From contig NC_066591.1 of assembly GCF_905475345.1 (NCBI RefSeq), positions 5,222,501 through 5,286,500 of the forward strand: a stretch of 64,000 nucleotides of DNA. The letters are read 5' to 3'. Source of the stretch: Vespula vulgaris (taxonomy: Eukaryota; Arthropoda; Insecta; Hymenoptera; Vespidae). How positions within the stretch are numbered: the first letter of the stretch is position 1; each line of letters opens with the position of its first letter. Below the pieces are notes generated by a model. That model did not search any database. It was not told where the DNA came from and worked only from the letters and a program-made list of their open reading frames with translations. Position numbers and translations under genes: made by a program. Of the stretch, positions 47,048 through 58,141 are shown one piece after another.

Positions 47048-47296
47048 CTACGTACCCATGTTGGATAAACGCTCGGAGTGTTCGTGAACTAACGCGCGCG
47101 AGCCGTCATCACTTTTGACGTATGTCACCAATACCGAAGCACCGACAATACACGAATTTCCTCCAAACAGCCGTTGTAACAGCATGAGAAGAGAAAGAGC
47201 CGTTAACGCGAGTTCAGTGAACGATTTCAGTTCTGTTGTTGCACGTACTATCCGAAAACCGGCCAACACCGGTAGGTTGGTACGTCGTTTTCCCAT
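47048..47296 (-). CDS. Uncharacterised 82-codon ORF with a hydrophobic middle
   Basis: An ATG-initiated - strand frame ending in TAG. It starts MGKRRTNLPVLAGFR. Residues about 28-60 are largely hydrophobic (ELALTALSLLMLLQRLF, then SCIVGASVLVTYV), and a polar tail follows. A donor-like GTACGT overlaps its last codons, so it could instead be a first coding exon. The + strand is open for 67 codons over the same bases. No family recognised. Confidence 0.18.
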   Translation of the reverse strand: MGKRRTNLPVLAGFRIVRATTELKSFTELALTALSLLMLLQRLFGGNSCIVGASVLVTYVKSDDGSRALVHEHSERLSNMGT

Positions 47297-47548
47297 AAAG
47301 CAGAATCATGATTCGTGATTTTGATGGAGAAATCGAATATCATCTCTCGGTCTATTTCCCGTTGTCGTTTCGGCCATCTGGCAATAAAAGAAATGAAACG
47401 TTCAAAGCTTTGTATTATCCAATAATTTTTTGTCGATTTTCCATTATAAATCGTACGTAGAGAGAAAGTAGAAAAGGAAGATATAGTACGAGAACGTATG
47501 TGATATTCGAAGATGGTCGAAGGGAGAATAAGAACTAGATGAAAATGG

Positions 47549-47550
<2 letters not shown>

Positions 47551-47599
<49 letters not shown>

Positions 47600-47784
47600 G
47601 AGAAGGATGGGTCGAGCCGACGATTCAACCTCAAAACGAGGGCCCAGATTAGCGAGCTGCCCCGAGTGGCGGCTACAGATAAAGTGATTACTTTCAGCGC
47701 TCGTGGTCTCATTCAGATCCTTTCTTTTAATTTAGCCTAGGTCCTTTTAGAAGCGTTGCCTTTCTACCACTTACCTTCCGTGCT

Positions 47785-47837
<53 letters not shown>

Positions 47838-47863
47838 CCTCCCCTCTCTCTCTCTCTCTCTCT
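47551..47863. repeat. GA tract and CT tract as an inverted pair
   Basis: A pure GA run (47551-47597) and a longer CT run (47784-47863) lie about 190 bp apart on the same strand and are mutually complementary. A strong donor sequence on the - strand (AAG/GTAAGT, read from 47780) sits beside the CT arm. Confidence 0.9.
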
Positions 47864-47869
47864 TACGGA

Positions 47870-49094
47870 ACGCTCTTTCGTGACAGCGATAAAATTAAGC
47901 TCTCGCCCCGTCAAAGATTTATGTACCAGAAAAAGGGTCTTGCCTTTGCATTACACGCACCCGCCAAATAGAATGCTGCCAACTGCGTCGAGCGTACAGA
48001 CAGTAGTCACAGAGTTAAACGCTGCTACTAGAGTACTCCCGTAGCCGATTACAGTACTTTCGTGCACGGGCTGCTACACGAAGAAGTGTATTTAACTCTT
48101 GCGAGAACTCATTGAGTAAGAGAGACCGAGGTAAAAAAAAAAGAAAAGAAACAGTGAAAACTCGTCATAAGGAAATATTGTATAACGAAAACACCAATAA
48201 AACGCTGATGAGGTCAAAAAAATACGTACCTCGAACGCGAATCGTCTTTTAATTTTTCTCCATAAATTATCAAGCGAATAAAACGCCTTAATTACAGTCA
48301 ACAATGAATAAACGAGATACCGTCTTAGCGTCCCGAAACTTCGTTCCTTCCAGTCGGTTTAATGGTGTGACTCTTCTGACCAATCCGACGACGAATTCGT
48401 TTTTCAAATTTTTTCCACGGACAATTAGCAAGCTGACGTTCGTCCGTATGATGAAAAATCGTATACGGCCAGCAGCAGCAGTGTTACGTTTCGCTTAATT
48501 AACTCTCATCGCCATCCCTCTCCTCTCACCCTCCCTTAATCTTCCGCTTCTCTTCTCGCAAGTGTACGGTATACCTTCGTATTTTTGTTGGCAATTAACT
48601 TCACGGCGCGCAAAATACAGAGAATTTAATCACGCCTAATTAGACGTGCGAAATTCTTCTATTTGTTAAATATTCTCGACGTTAACGCGTATTACTTATT
48701 TCCCAAGTAAACTTTACTAGACGTTACTTTGAATTTTCCTTTTTTTCTCGAAGCGAGAAAGGGATTGATACTGTAGGCGAGACAAAAATGAAATAAATCG
48801 ATCAAACGATGGCTCGCATTAACAAAATAATATTTAATGTTCGACGGATTTATATCGAAAGTATAGACATATTATAAATCGGTATATCATTCGATCGCCG
48901 CATTAAAGTTCTGCTACCTTCCGCAGCACTCATCCTATAGGATTTAATGGCTTTTTCTCTGTTGCAAGTAACGTCGACGAATGGGATGCGCCATTACCGA
49001 GCGGTAAAATCCTAGCCGCTGCATTTGACGTATCAACGATTTGTTATCGCCACGAAATAACGCTGTGATCCTCGCTTTGCGTTCCTTCGATTTG

Positions 49095-49095
<1 letters not shown>
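47870..49095. other. No gene recognised
   Basis: Mixed-composition, CpG-containing DNA; a 64-codon frame at 48304 has no supporting signal. Confidence 0.45.
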
Positions 49096-49097
<2 letters not shown>

Positions 49098-49157
<60 letters not shown>

Positions 49158-49172
49158 CTTTATCTGTCTCTC
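49098..49172. repeat. Compound CT/TATC microsatellite
   Basis: A pure CT run passes into TATC repeats and CT again. Confidence 0.96.
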
Positions 49173-49174
49173 TC

Positions 49175-50560
49175 GACTTTCGTGACATGTGTGTTTGACA
49201 TGAACTCAACTCGTTCCGATAATTATAATCTTACCAATTCCAATATAATTTTTGTATCCCGGCTACAAAGATAAATTCGAAAACGCTTATTTATAAAGCG
49301 ACAAGATAAATTCTAAAAAGCAAAGAAAATATGACAAAAAAAAAGGAAATGGGAAAGTCTGCAAAGTATCAAGGTCAACGTACCAAAATATCTACGAACC
49401 GCGATTTACGCGTCCAATAGTTTCATCTGTCACGGACGAGAAAGAGGTGGTTCGAGAGTTGAGTTCGTCGCGTGAATATACGAAAAATCGACGTTGGTGT
49501 CTCTCGGTCAACGTGAGAGAGTCACATCGGCTGGCTGAAACGAAGACAAAGAGAAATGCTTTTGAATAATAATACGACGATGAACGGGCAGGATAGGTAC
49601 GATGGAACGAGGAGAAGGGCAACGAAGGGTAAGGACGAAGAGATGGAAAGAATTAATCTCGCCACAATTTTCGGAGAGTCGGTCGATGCTCGAATGGCGA
49701 CGTAGATGGAAAAGAGAGAAAGGGAGAGAAGGAGGAAGAGAGAGAAGAGCGAAGGGACACGCTCGAGCCGACATCGTTTATGAAGGTCGATGTCAGAGAC
49801 GAGCCGCATTGTAAAAGCCGAGCGAGCGAACTTCCATAGAAAAGCGAAGCGGGCGAACTAGCGAGCGAGCTGTTGACATGCCTGCCTATTATGTCCTGGC
49901 AGCTTTTACCCGACAAAAGAGGGCATTTAAGGGGGTGAAATTGTAAATTCAATTTCCTAGAAAGATTCTAGGGGCTGCGCTTGGAGGCACGTATACAACG
50001 CGTTTCGCGACGATTATGGTTGTTTCTTTACGGGCTAAAGCAACTACGATGTTTTCTTTTCCCTTTTACCTTTCTTCGCTTCTTCATCGTCTCTTCAAAG
50101 AGAAAAAAAGAGAGGGAGAAAGAGAGAGTGAGCAAAAGCAGTTACCTTCTTTCTCGATATCACCCGCAGTTTTTAGTATCTAATGCTTTTCTGCGTTTCT
50201 TCGATACGTTTCCCGCAAGAAATTTTATTTCTATTTAAAAGATAGAAAATGTATATATACTCTCTATTATTTATCCAATCTCGATTAAAATTTTTTGTAA
50301 GACGAAGAACAGTGCGTGTTATCGAGCTAAAAAGAATTCGTTGTTAATTATACGAATGGTTAATTCGATCTGCGCAGATAAATAGTCTCACGTATCTCTC
50401 ATAAGCTTATTATCAAAACAAACTTTGTCCTTCCGAAAGACTAAATAATCATCGATGACAAGGTCTCCTAGTCGCGATCCTATACACGATCAAACAAATA
50501 TACAAGGCAAAATAAACAAGGAACACGATCAACGTAACCGATCCAACAAAATCGAGCGCA
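49175..50560. other. No gene recognised
   Basis: A CpG-rich purine-skewed block (49390-49960) has overlapping frames of 70-99 codons on both strands, which points to stop-poor composition. AT-rich beyond 50220. Confidence 0.4.
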
Positions 50561-50564
50561 AAAA

Positions 50565-50798
50565 ATGATGGGCACACTTTCGAGGGAACGTCACGTATGT
50601 TCGCAATTTGCTCGGCTTTTACCGAAGCATGCTATCATTACTGGCTTTCTTGCTACAAAAACCACTCCCAAGAGTCGCGAGGATGCACCTTGTTGGAAAT
50701 TCTTTTTTAAACTTACGAACGCGTTGACAGTAATTCCGTCAGATTCTTGCTTTAATAATGATACTTTTATCTTCCAAGCAAGACAGTCCAAAAATTAG
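50565..50798 (+). CDS. Small uncharacterised ORF, 77 codons
   Basis: Starts with two ATG codons (MMGTLSRERHVCSQF) and ends in TAG. Mixed composition with four Cys. The - strand is open for 66 codons over the same bases. No domain, splice or promoter support. Confidence 0.14.
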   Translation: MMGTLSRERHVCSQFARLLPKHAIITGFLATKTTPKSREDAPCWKFFFKLTNALTVIPSDSCFNNDTFIFQARQSKN

Positions 50799-51235
50799 AA
50801 AAGTGTTTAAGTTAATCAATAAGTACGATGAATATAAGTTAATTATAGAACCGAGAAAGAAATTATTTGGAGAGGTGAGTAATATAAGATGAAAATACGT
50901 CCACACTTTACTTTAATAAAGAGTCATTGAGAAGACGAAAATTTTTGAGGGATTTTATGAAAATAATGCTATAAATAAAGAAAGATAAAAATCATTACAA
51001 AACATTTTAAAACATTGATGCTGTACCACGATTCGATTTTGATTATAATCAAAAATCGTTGGACGAAATTTCATTTTTTTTACATATCTATGCATGCCAC
51101 TGCATGCTCTCGTGAAATTAAACGATACGTCTACGATGGTAGCCAACGTAAATTGTTTGTCGTTTCTAGAAGGAGGAAAATACGTAGACGAGGAAGAAAA
51201 GAAGGAAAGATATATCGAACTTCCCTGAGTCTAAC

Positions 51236-51290
51236 TTCTCTCTCTCTCTCTCTCTCTCTCTACCTATCTACCTATCTATCTATCCTTTTC
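51236..51290. repeat. Compound CT/CTAT microsatellite
   Basis: CT run followed by CTAC and CTAT repeats; forms the polypyrimidine tract of the next feature. Confidence 0.95.
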
Positions 51291-51298
51291 TTTCTTAG

Positions 51299-51531
51299 CA
51301 TGGCCCCTCTTGAACGACCCTCCAGAAATTCCGTGCCTCTTGAATATATTCATGATTTTCCCCAGGAATCATACCGCACCAACACCACCATCGCCAGTTC
51401 CAACGTCGTCGTTTACCGAACGAGACCGTGGACTCGCAAATCGACAGCAGCGTTTTAAAATCGCGCCATGCCACGACGAGGACGAAGTGACGAAGCTCCT
51501 TCAACGAGAAAAGAGCGTGGAACTAACTTAG
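51299..51531 (+). CDS. Candidate 3'-terminal exon behind a strong acceptor
   Basis: A near-perfect 3' splice site (CTTTTCTTTCTTAG, AG at 51297-51298) is followed by a frame open for 76 codons to TAG at 51529-51531. It starts WPLLNDPPEIP, has a Pro/Thr/Ser-rich middle (APTPPSPVPTSSF) and a charged end (DEDEVTKLLQREKSVELT). A second frame with ATG at 51300 is open 52 codons to 51458. An ATTAAA poly(A)-like signal lies near 51670. The acceptor is partly made by the adjacent microsatellite, so it could be fortuitous. No upstream exon is identified. Confidence 0.25.
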
Positions 51532-51539
51532 AAATTTAT

Positions 51540-52790
51540 ACAACCTCCCCTCTTTACCACTAACTCCTGCCTAAAACGAGCTTTCGAGAATTTATACTGA
51601 AAACGTTATGATATCTTTTAAAAGACGTAGTAAAAATGGCGAGACTTGCTTGGTATTAATATTGTGGGATTAAATATTTATTCTGCGACATTTTATTGCA
51701 TGATGTCACCATCATCGTAACTCATTTTACACGTGTCACTCTTTATTACATTTTCATTATAATTTTAAAAACTCGTATTTTTGAAATCGTAGAAACTTAC
51801 ATCCGACTTCTCTTCACTTTAATTATAAAATTACTTGTCCAAATTATACCGTCCAACAATTTTAGGAAATATAATATTCCGTTTCATACAGAAACGTAGA
51901 AATAAGAATCGTAACAATTGTATAATATTATTCTAGAATTAATTCTATCCTTACATTATGCGATATTAATTCTATTTTTATTTTCTTTTATTATATGTCT
52001 CGCAATTGATACTTATAATAATGAGAGTTATTTTAAGAATCGTAAGAAATATTTCCTAATTTTTTACCTTTACAAGATTTATCGTATTATTCGTATAAAA
52101 ATTATGTGGTATAAAATTAAGGTGATATAAAGTTTTGAACATATAACATCGAAAAGTTGCGTGCTAAGAATAGCTGACTTAAAAATAACAAACGCGTCTC
52201 TAGCAAAATCGCAAAATTCAAAGAAAAGATCGACTCGACGAGAAGATAAACTCTTTCGCCGAGCGTAAAAATTCAAGTAGCGCATAACTATAGTAAATAG
52301 ATAGATTTATACGTATATCCGTCTAGATATATGGTAGATAGATAGATAAATATATCTTACAAGTAAGAAACGAAGAATAGTTCTGTTTTTATTTTACAAC
52401 AGATCAGCTTTTAACATGTTTCAAGACGCTTGGGAGAACTCTCGAATCTTGGAAATATTCTCGAGAATATTTCCACGGAATCTTCTAGTATTTCAGATCT
52501 CAAAAGAATATCTTATGCGATGCAATACGAATTTAATTCAAATTGAGATAATTTCGATATTGTAAAAAAAAAAAAAGGATGAAGTCGAGCATACCTCTAT
52601 CTCCTCTTCGAACAAATACCATCTGCTGATGATAAAAAGGGAAAAGTATTAAAGAAAAGACAAAGCCAGACGCGAACATCGTGAATTCTTTGATTTCGAT
52701 GTAACGTCGATAGAGGCATTGAAAAGAGAAAGTAGAAACGAGTGCTGCCCGTTGCTTTCAACATAACGGAATCACAAGGCGTTCCCCTAA
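51540..52790. other. AT-rich stretch
   Basis: No supported gene. Small hydrophobic frames (51696, 51918) follow from AT richness; TAGA repeats lie near 52295-52350. Confidence 0.5.
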
Positions 52791-52979
52791 TGGTATAAAA
52801 ACGAAGGGAAGCGCTTCTCGCATGAACGGAGGCAAACATCAATTCGCGCTGACACTGGCGCGCCAAGACGAAGAGGAGTCGAGTTCGGAATAGAATTGTC
52901 CGCCTGGTTAGAAGCTTACATCATCCTGTGCCCGTTTCTACCCTTCCTCTTCTTCTTCTTCTTTTCTTTTATCCTTTTC

Positions 52980-52996
52980 TTCTCTCTCTCTCTCTC

Positions 52997-53039
<43 letters not shown>

Positions 53040-53053
53040 CTTTCTCTCTCTTT
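52980..53053. repeat. CT microsatellite
   Basis: CT run with CCC and GTTT interruptions inside a longer pyrimidine stretch. Confidence 0.96.
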
Positions 53054-53070
53054 TTTCTTTTCCAACAACC

Positions 53071-53244
53071 ATGCTGCTACTGCTGCTCACCGTTTCATCC
53101 GCGATTTTGCTGCGGCCGTTCTTTTCAACCGAGACGAAAGCCGCCCTCTATGCTCTTCTCGTATATATACTTTCTATGTACACTCCGGTGGCTATTTCGT
53201 TGGCTTCGACGAAGATATTCCACCTTACGGCACAAAACTTATGA
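53071..53244 (+). CDS. Small ORF with signal-peptide-like start, 57 codons
   Basis: An ATG in a good context (AACAACC before ATG) opens 57 residues to TGA. It starts MLLLLLTVSSAILLRPFF, resembling a signal peptide with a plausible cleavage region after about residue 16-20. A second hydrophobic stretch follows at about residues 26-44 (LYALLVYILSMYTPVAISL). All three + strand frames are open here, so stop-poor composition is an alternative. TATAAAA lies at 52794, about 280 bp upstream, but lacks a clear initiator. Confidence 0.18.
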   Translation: MLLLLLTVSSAILLRPFFSTETKAALYALLVYILSMYTPVAISLASTKIFHLTAQNL

Positions 53245-53249
53245 ACATG

Positions 53250-54030
53250 TGAAATATCATTCAAGTTATAGATTTGGTAACACACAAATTGATTTTTTTA
53301 ATCTATAGAAAGAGAAAATATATAAACGATTCGTAAAAGATATTAAACATAAATTGAACATTTTTAATAAATCATATTTTTCCTATGAACAAAAGTAAGA
53401 GTCTAAAAGAAGATGTCGCAGGATGATAGATCTACAAAATGGAGTACCATTCGCGAATGAAATTTCGTAAAAAAACAATGCGTATTCGATTTCAAGTTAT
53501 CTCGACGCGGTCGCGACGCCTCGCGTGCTTCTCGTTGCTGTCTTTTTCTTATCGATGGCACATAAATCCCGTCACCGTAGAAAGAATAGCGTTGCTCCCT
53601 ACGCGTTGCGGTTTACGAACACTCTGGACTGATTTCTATCTCTTTTCTAAAAAACACCGAGACATTTTTCATTCCGAATAGCGTCGCCAGTCCGCTCTTA
53701 AATCTCATCTCTCGAATCGCGTTAAGACTTTTTTCGTATTTATCTTAAAAACTGTGATAATAAAAACGTTCGAATTTTCATGCTTATAACGACAAACATA
53801 AATCTGTCTTTGTCCCTTTTAAAATTTTAGAAAGATTTAAATTAAAAGATTTTTAGAATTACTCATAATGAAAGTAGGTTATCTAACATCTTATACACAT
53901 AGACTCTTACGTAAGACATAAATGTGAATCGGACATACTTTCTTCGCTTTTGCTCCATTTAAAAAAGAGTTCTCACTAATTTAGTTTTCGCTTATCTGCC
54001 TAAGTATTTACTTAAGAAAACATTCCAAAT
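53250..54030. other. No gene recognised
   Basis: A mixed block (53430-53700) with an 80-codon frame, then AT-rich DNA. Confidence 0.45.
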
Positions 54031-54093
54031 GCTCTCTCTTTCTCTCTCTCGCCCTTTCTCTCTCCCTATATATACGTGTGTGTGTGTGTGTGT
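54031..54093. repeat. Compound CT/TA/GT microsatellite
   Basis: A CT run, a short TATATA, then a GT run of about 20 bp. Confidence 0.95.
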
Positions 54094-54094
54094 T

Positions 54095-54858
54095 TTGAAA
54101 AGACTACTCCTCCATTGAAATAATCTTTGTGAAGTTTCTAATCTAATTAATTAAGTAATTAAAGAACAAAAAAAGGAAACAAACTTTTTAAAAGAGAGAA
54201 AGAGGAGAGAGAGAGCACAATGTCCTTTGATTTCAAACGAAAAATGTTATCGATATTTTACTCGATGTTTTATCATATCTTTCGTTCAATGATTGAACGA
54301 TTATTATTAAAAACAAGAAAGGAAGAACATCGTTTAGTTTGAAGAGGACGGTCTGGTTATTTCGGAAAGCTTCGAAATAAATCTCGTAGCACGTATTGAA
54401 GGCACGGCATATACGCTATGGAACAACCAACTCTCGGGTCATATCCGTTCTCATAGCAGAAAACCCGCGCCCTTTTCGTTCTCGTAAGTAAGAAAAATAT
54501 CTTCTCCAGATTGAGAAAGTGCAGAGCTTTGTTCGTCCTTCATAGTAACTACGCTCATCCTGCGTTCGTGCGCGTGTCGCCGTGCGTGATCCGAGAAAAT
54601 GACGCCTTCAATTTCGCAAAGTGGCCCCTCCGACGATCGTAAATTACGGAAGTGGAAGAGAGAGCGAGAGAGAAACAAATGTGAGTCGAAGGGCCAAATA
54701 TCGCTAACGAGCTTAGCGTGCGCTGTAATGCGAATCTTCGATCATTTTATGAAGAAAAAAGAAAGATAAATATATAAATAGAGAGAAAGAAAAAATTATT
54801 ACGTTTCATCGATTATGTAATATTTTTGCACAATACGTAAAATGTAATTTCTCTCTGT

Positions 54859-54860
<2 letters not shown>
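54095..54860. other. No gene recognised
   Basis: A mixed CpG-containing block (54340-54720) with a 75-codon - strand frame lacking support. Confidence 0.45.

Positions 54861-54861
<1 letters not shown>

Positions 54862-54941
<80 letters not shown>
54862..54941. repeat. Longest perfect microsatellite, (CT)40
   Basis: 80 bp of uninterrupted CT, the longest perfect dinucleotide run I see in the window. Confidence 0.98.
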
Positions 54942-54947
<6 letters not shown>

Positions 54948-54949
54948 TC

Positions 54950-56470
54950 CTACTTGCTCGAACAAAGATAAATTAATCGGTTCAATTATAATAAATGAAA
55001 GAAAATATTCTTTACTCGGTCCAATGGCAACGATCATTAGAACGAATGAAAAAAAAAATAAATCAAGTATGATTTAAAGCTATTCATCGGATCTCGTTTT
55101 ATAATGATTTATGCCAACAATGAATTACAGTCGTAATTCTTGATCGGTTTTGATAAATAAGTTCTCATTTTAAAGATGAGAATTTAAACGTGGGTCTGAT
55201 TTTTTCGAATTTTTGAAGAAACTTTATTTTCCTTCAAGAAAATTGTGTCAAAGTAATGTTTCTTCGAGAATAGTTCATGTATGAAAGTAAAGCTTTTCTA
55301 ACAATTCGAAAAAGCCATTCACTTGCTTAAACCTTCATCTTTACTATTTTCATCTTTACCTTTTTCATGAAAACGGTCAAGAATTACACCTGGTCTCACT
55401 GTCGGCGTAAACGCTGTTTTTTATATTTTTCGTGAAAAAAAGTTTCAGCATAATGACGCTCCATGAACTTTGCGACAAAAGAAAAGAATCTCGTAGTCCC
55501 AGTACTGATTTTCATATAAAAGCTTGAGTGTGCATTTTGTTTCTCTAAAGTAGACAATTGTAATAGAACTTTCAACGCTATTTTTTTATTGTTGTTTCTC
55601 TTATAGAAGTATACACTTTATATTATTAGTATTACTACTACTACTGTCATTGTAATAATAATAAGAATAATGATAAGAAGGAGAAGTAGAAGAAGAAGAA
55701 ATATATATGCACTTGAATGTTACATAAGTCATGTACATCCTACATTATATATGAGAATGGTGATTTATCATAACAAAAAAAGAAAGAATATATTTTAAAG
55801 AACTACGTACAATATAGTCAATTTAGTCGCTAGTATCTCATGAAGATCTCTGTTCTCTCTTTCAGGTGTATTCCATGTGTCATCACGCACAGTGGTTTTC
55901 GCACGAATTCTCAACAAATCGTATCTTCGGGAGCATGACCATCCAACGATAGATATAACTAATACTAACAAGATACGATGAAAAATACGAAACGATTCTT
56001 TGTTTTCGTCAGTTATAGTTTCTTCTTGTCTTTCTGCTTTATAATCATATCACACGATTATATAGTTCATAGTATTCGTTTTTCTCTTTATTTCCTTTTT
56101 TAATTATATCGGCTCTACTCTAGTTTTTATTGATTTTCTTATTAATTTTGCGGAATTGTTAATTTCTACAAAATTCTTTTACGAAATCGATATGAAACGA
56201 AATGAGGATTCTATCATCACGCAAATAGTCTTTTAAATTATTATATGTCTATCATTTTAATAATGTAAAGTATACACATAGAATCAGAATATAATTAATA
56301 CTGAAATTAACAATCATATAAGTGTTTAAATGTATAATGCTAATAATTTTCATCTATTTAATATTTAATAATTTTATTTTACTCATAAACGCTCGGTCGA
56401 TAGATGAAAGTATTTTAGTTTAAGTTATTACAGACATCTGGCATAAACAAACAACATTAATAAAATGTTA
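54950..56470. other. AT-rich stretch
   Basis: No ORF. ACT/AAT/AGA triplet runs near 55628-55700. Confidence 0.55.
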
Positions 56471-56660
56471 AAATGAAATAATTTTAATCTTTAATTTTAA
56501 TCAGTTTAACCATCGTTTAAAATGGTTCTTTCGACTATTCAACATTTATTCAAAATATATATAGTATTATAGTGAACTCAAATACTTATTAACAATTATA
56601 TAATAATGATTTATAATAATTAAGTCTGTTCATTTGTTTAAACTGTACCCTAGATCGTAA

Positions 56661-57772
56661 TACACGTTGAATATAAAATAAATTTAATTAAACTTTTTAA
56701 TAAAGTTAAATTTTGAGCTCACGATCGTTGCCGATCTATAATGAACAAAAACGAACGTTCGGCTGACTTTAACAATAATCAGATCACTTTTCTTTCGCAT
56801 TCCAACGAGTAGACATTAAAATTCTCTCTTTCCATATAGCAGAGCTTAAATAATTTATTTATTACTTTCGATAATTTTATAATTATTTAAACAATTTATA
56901 ATATATACATAGTAAAATAAATTAACATTTAAACGATGGGACATTCCATTAAAGATTACATAGCTCATAACACGCATTAAATATAAAATAATTTTAATTT
57001 AATATTTTAATATAATTAAATTTTGAACTCGAGATCGTACTGGGCTATAATGTCAAAAAAAAAATAAACATTCGACTGGCTTTACACTAATCAAATTACT
57101 TTTCTTTCGCATTCCAATGAATAAACGTCGAAGTTCTCTCTTTCCGTATGATAAACTTCAATAATTTATAATTTCGATAATTTCATACTTATTTAAACAA
57201 TCCTAATGTACACAAAATATAATAAACTAATATTTAAATTATAGTACACAAAGTCACAGGTTAAACGTTACATAGCTCGAAACGCGAATTACATATAAAA
57301 TAAAGTACTTTAACATTTCGATACAGTGAAATTCATAACTCGGACTTGTCATCTTTACCTAATAACAATAAAAACAAACTGACCGACTTTGACTATTATC
57401 GAATTAATTTTCTTTTGTACACTGACGAAAGAACATCGTAGCTCTCTCTTTCCGTACGTCTAAGATTAAAATATTAATCCTTTCATTATTTTATAATTAT
57501 TTAAACAATATAAAAGTACTCAAATTTAAATCAATTAATATTTAAACAATATTAAATTCGGTTAAACGTTGTATGGCTCGAAATACGTGTTAAATATAAA
57601 ATAATTTAAATTTATTTTCTTTTAGACTTAAATTTTGAACTGGCAGTCAATAACTATATTAACAGAAACAAACCTTTAATTGACTTGGATGGTTATCTCC
57701 TTTATAGTCCGACAAGTAAATATTGAAAATTTCTCAGGACATCTTTGCTGCAAGTATCAAGGAAGACTTAAA
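56661..57772 (+). repeat. Diverged tandem array, unit about 301-312 bp, four copies
   Basis: The block ending in ATATAAAATA recurs at 56671, 56981, 57293 (ATATAAAA) and 57594 (ATATAAA), spacing 310, 312 and 301 bp. Each unit then shows, in the same order, AAATTTTGAACTCG or a variant, an AAAACAAAC...GACT block, a TTTTCTTTCGCATTCCAA block and TTCTCTCTTTCCGTA. The fourth unit is the most diverged and ends at a 5' splice site. A partial fifth unit may precede the array from about 56475. Confidence 0.75.
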
Positions 57773-57913
57773 GTAAGTATATTTTTATATCACACATTTC
57801 TTCAAGAAATTATAGTTTCTTATCATAATAGTGATATTAACAATTTTTCTTTTATTTTTCTGTTTCAGAACATCATTGCAATCGCACGTGTAGCAAAGTG
57901 TTTATATCACTAA
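57689..57913 (+). CDS. Compact two-exon ORF at the end of the tandem array
   Basis: Exon 1 (57689-57772) starts at ATG (MVISFIVRQVNIENFSG) and ends at GTAAGT, a consensus donor. The intron (57773-57868, 96 bp) ends in a strong polypyrimidine tract and CAG. Exon 2 (57869-57913) encodes 14 residues (NIIAIARVAKCLYH) and TAA. The intron is a multiple of three and has no in-frame stop, so spliced (42 residues) and retained (74 residues) forms are both open. AATAAA follows 1 bp after the stop (57914-57919). Exon 1 derives from the last tandem unit. No domain recognised; it may be a small non-coding transcript rather than a peptide gene. Confidence 0.35.
   Translation: MVISFIVRQVNIENFSGHLCCKYQGRLKVSIFLYHTFLQEIIVSYHNSDINNFSFIFLFQNIIAIARVAKCLYH
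57773..57868 (+). other. Predicted 96-bp GT-AG intron
   Basis: GTAAGTATAT at the 5' end and TTTTATTTTTCTGTTTCAG at the 3' end, with branchpoint-like TATTAAC 25-32 bp before the tract. It is a typical minimal insect intron in size and signals. Confidence 0.45.
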
Positions 57914-57919
57914 AATAAA
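57914..57919 (+). promoter_or_regulatory. Poly(A) signal AATAAA
   Basis: Starts immediately after the TAA of the two-exon ORF. Confidence 0.35.
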
Positions 57920-57924
57920 AATAT

Positions 57925-58141
57925 CGCGAAGTAGAAGCAGTGTTTGTTCATTCGCGTTTCGCGATTTAAACAACAAGTGAATTTGCATCGACTGCGTGCA
58001 ATGCAGTCGTTAGAGTCAGTGTTTGTTCGCAAAGTTTTTTGCTTTTTTAACAATCGCACAGACTGTATTTATAAAAGACAGTAAAATTTCGCGAAGTAAA
58101 TTCAGTGACCGTCCGTTAATAAATAACTACCGCGATTTAAA
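57925..58141 (+). repeat. Imperfect tandem block with three CAGTG cores
   Basis: CAGTGTTTGTTC lies at 57938 and 58017, and CAGTGACCGTCC at 58103 (79 and 86 bp apart). CGCGAAGTA precedes the first (57925) and third (58090) copies. CGCGATTTAAA follows them at 57960 and 58131. An inverted pair CGACTGC/GCAGTCG (57989-58009, 7-nt loop) lies between. Confidence 0.75.
58070..58106 (+). promoter_or_regulatory. TATA + TCAGT core promoter
   Basis: TATAAAAG at 58070-58077 is followed by TTCAGTGA with initiator A at 58104, 34 bp downstream. This is close to the normal TATA-to-start spacing, with the arthropod TCAGT initiator consensus. A donor GTAAGTG at 58282 would close a 178-bp first exon. No DPE is present at +28. 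Confidence 0.45.

Noticed and set aside
47248..47712. 154-codon - strand ORF
   Set aside because: Carried by the GA/CT tract (SLSLSL) and shifted relative to a better ATG frame. No independent support.
51015..51458. 147-codon + strand ORF starting before the CT repeat
   Set aside because: It reads through the microsatellite. The segment after 51299 is better explained as a separate exon candidate.
52896..53252. 118-codon + strand ORF
   Set aside because: Starts at TTG and runs through a long CT tract. Its end looks protein-like, but all three frames are open there.
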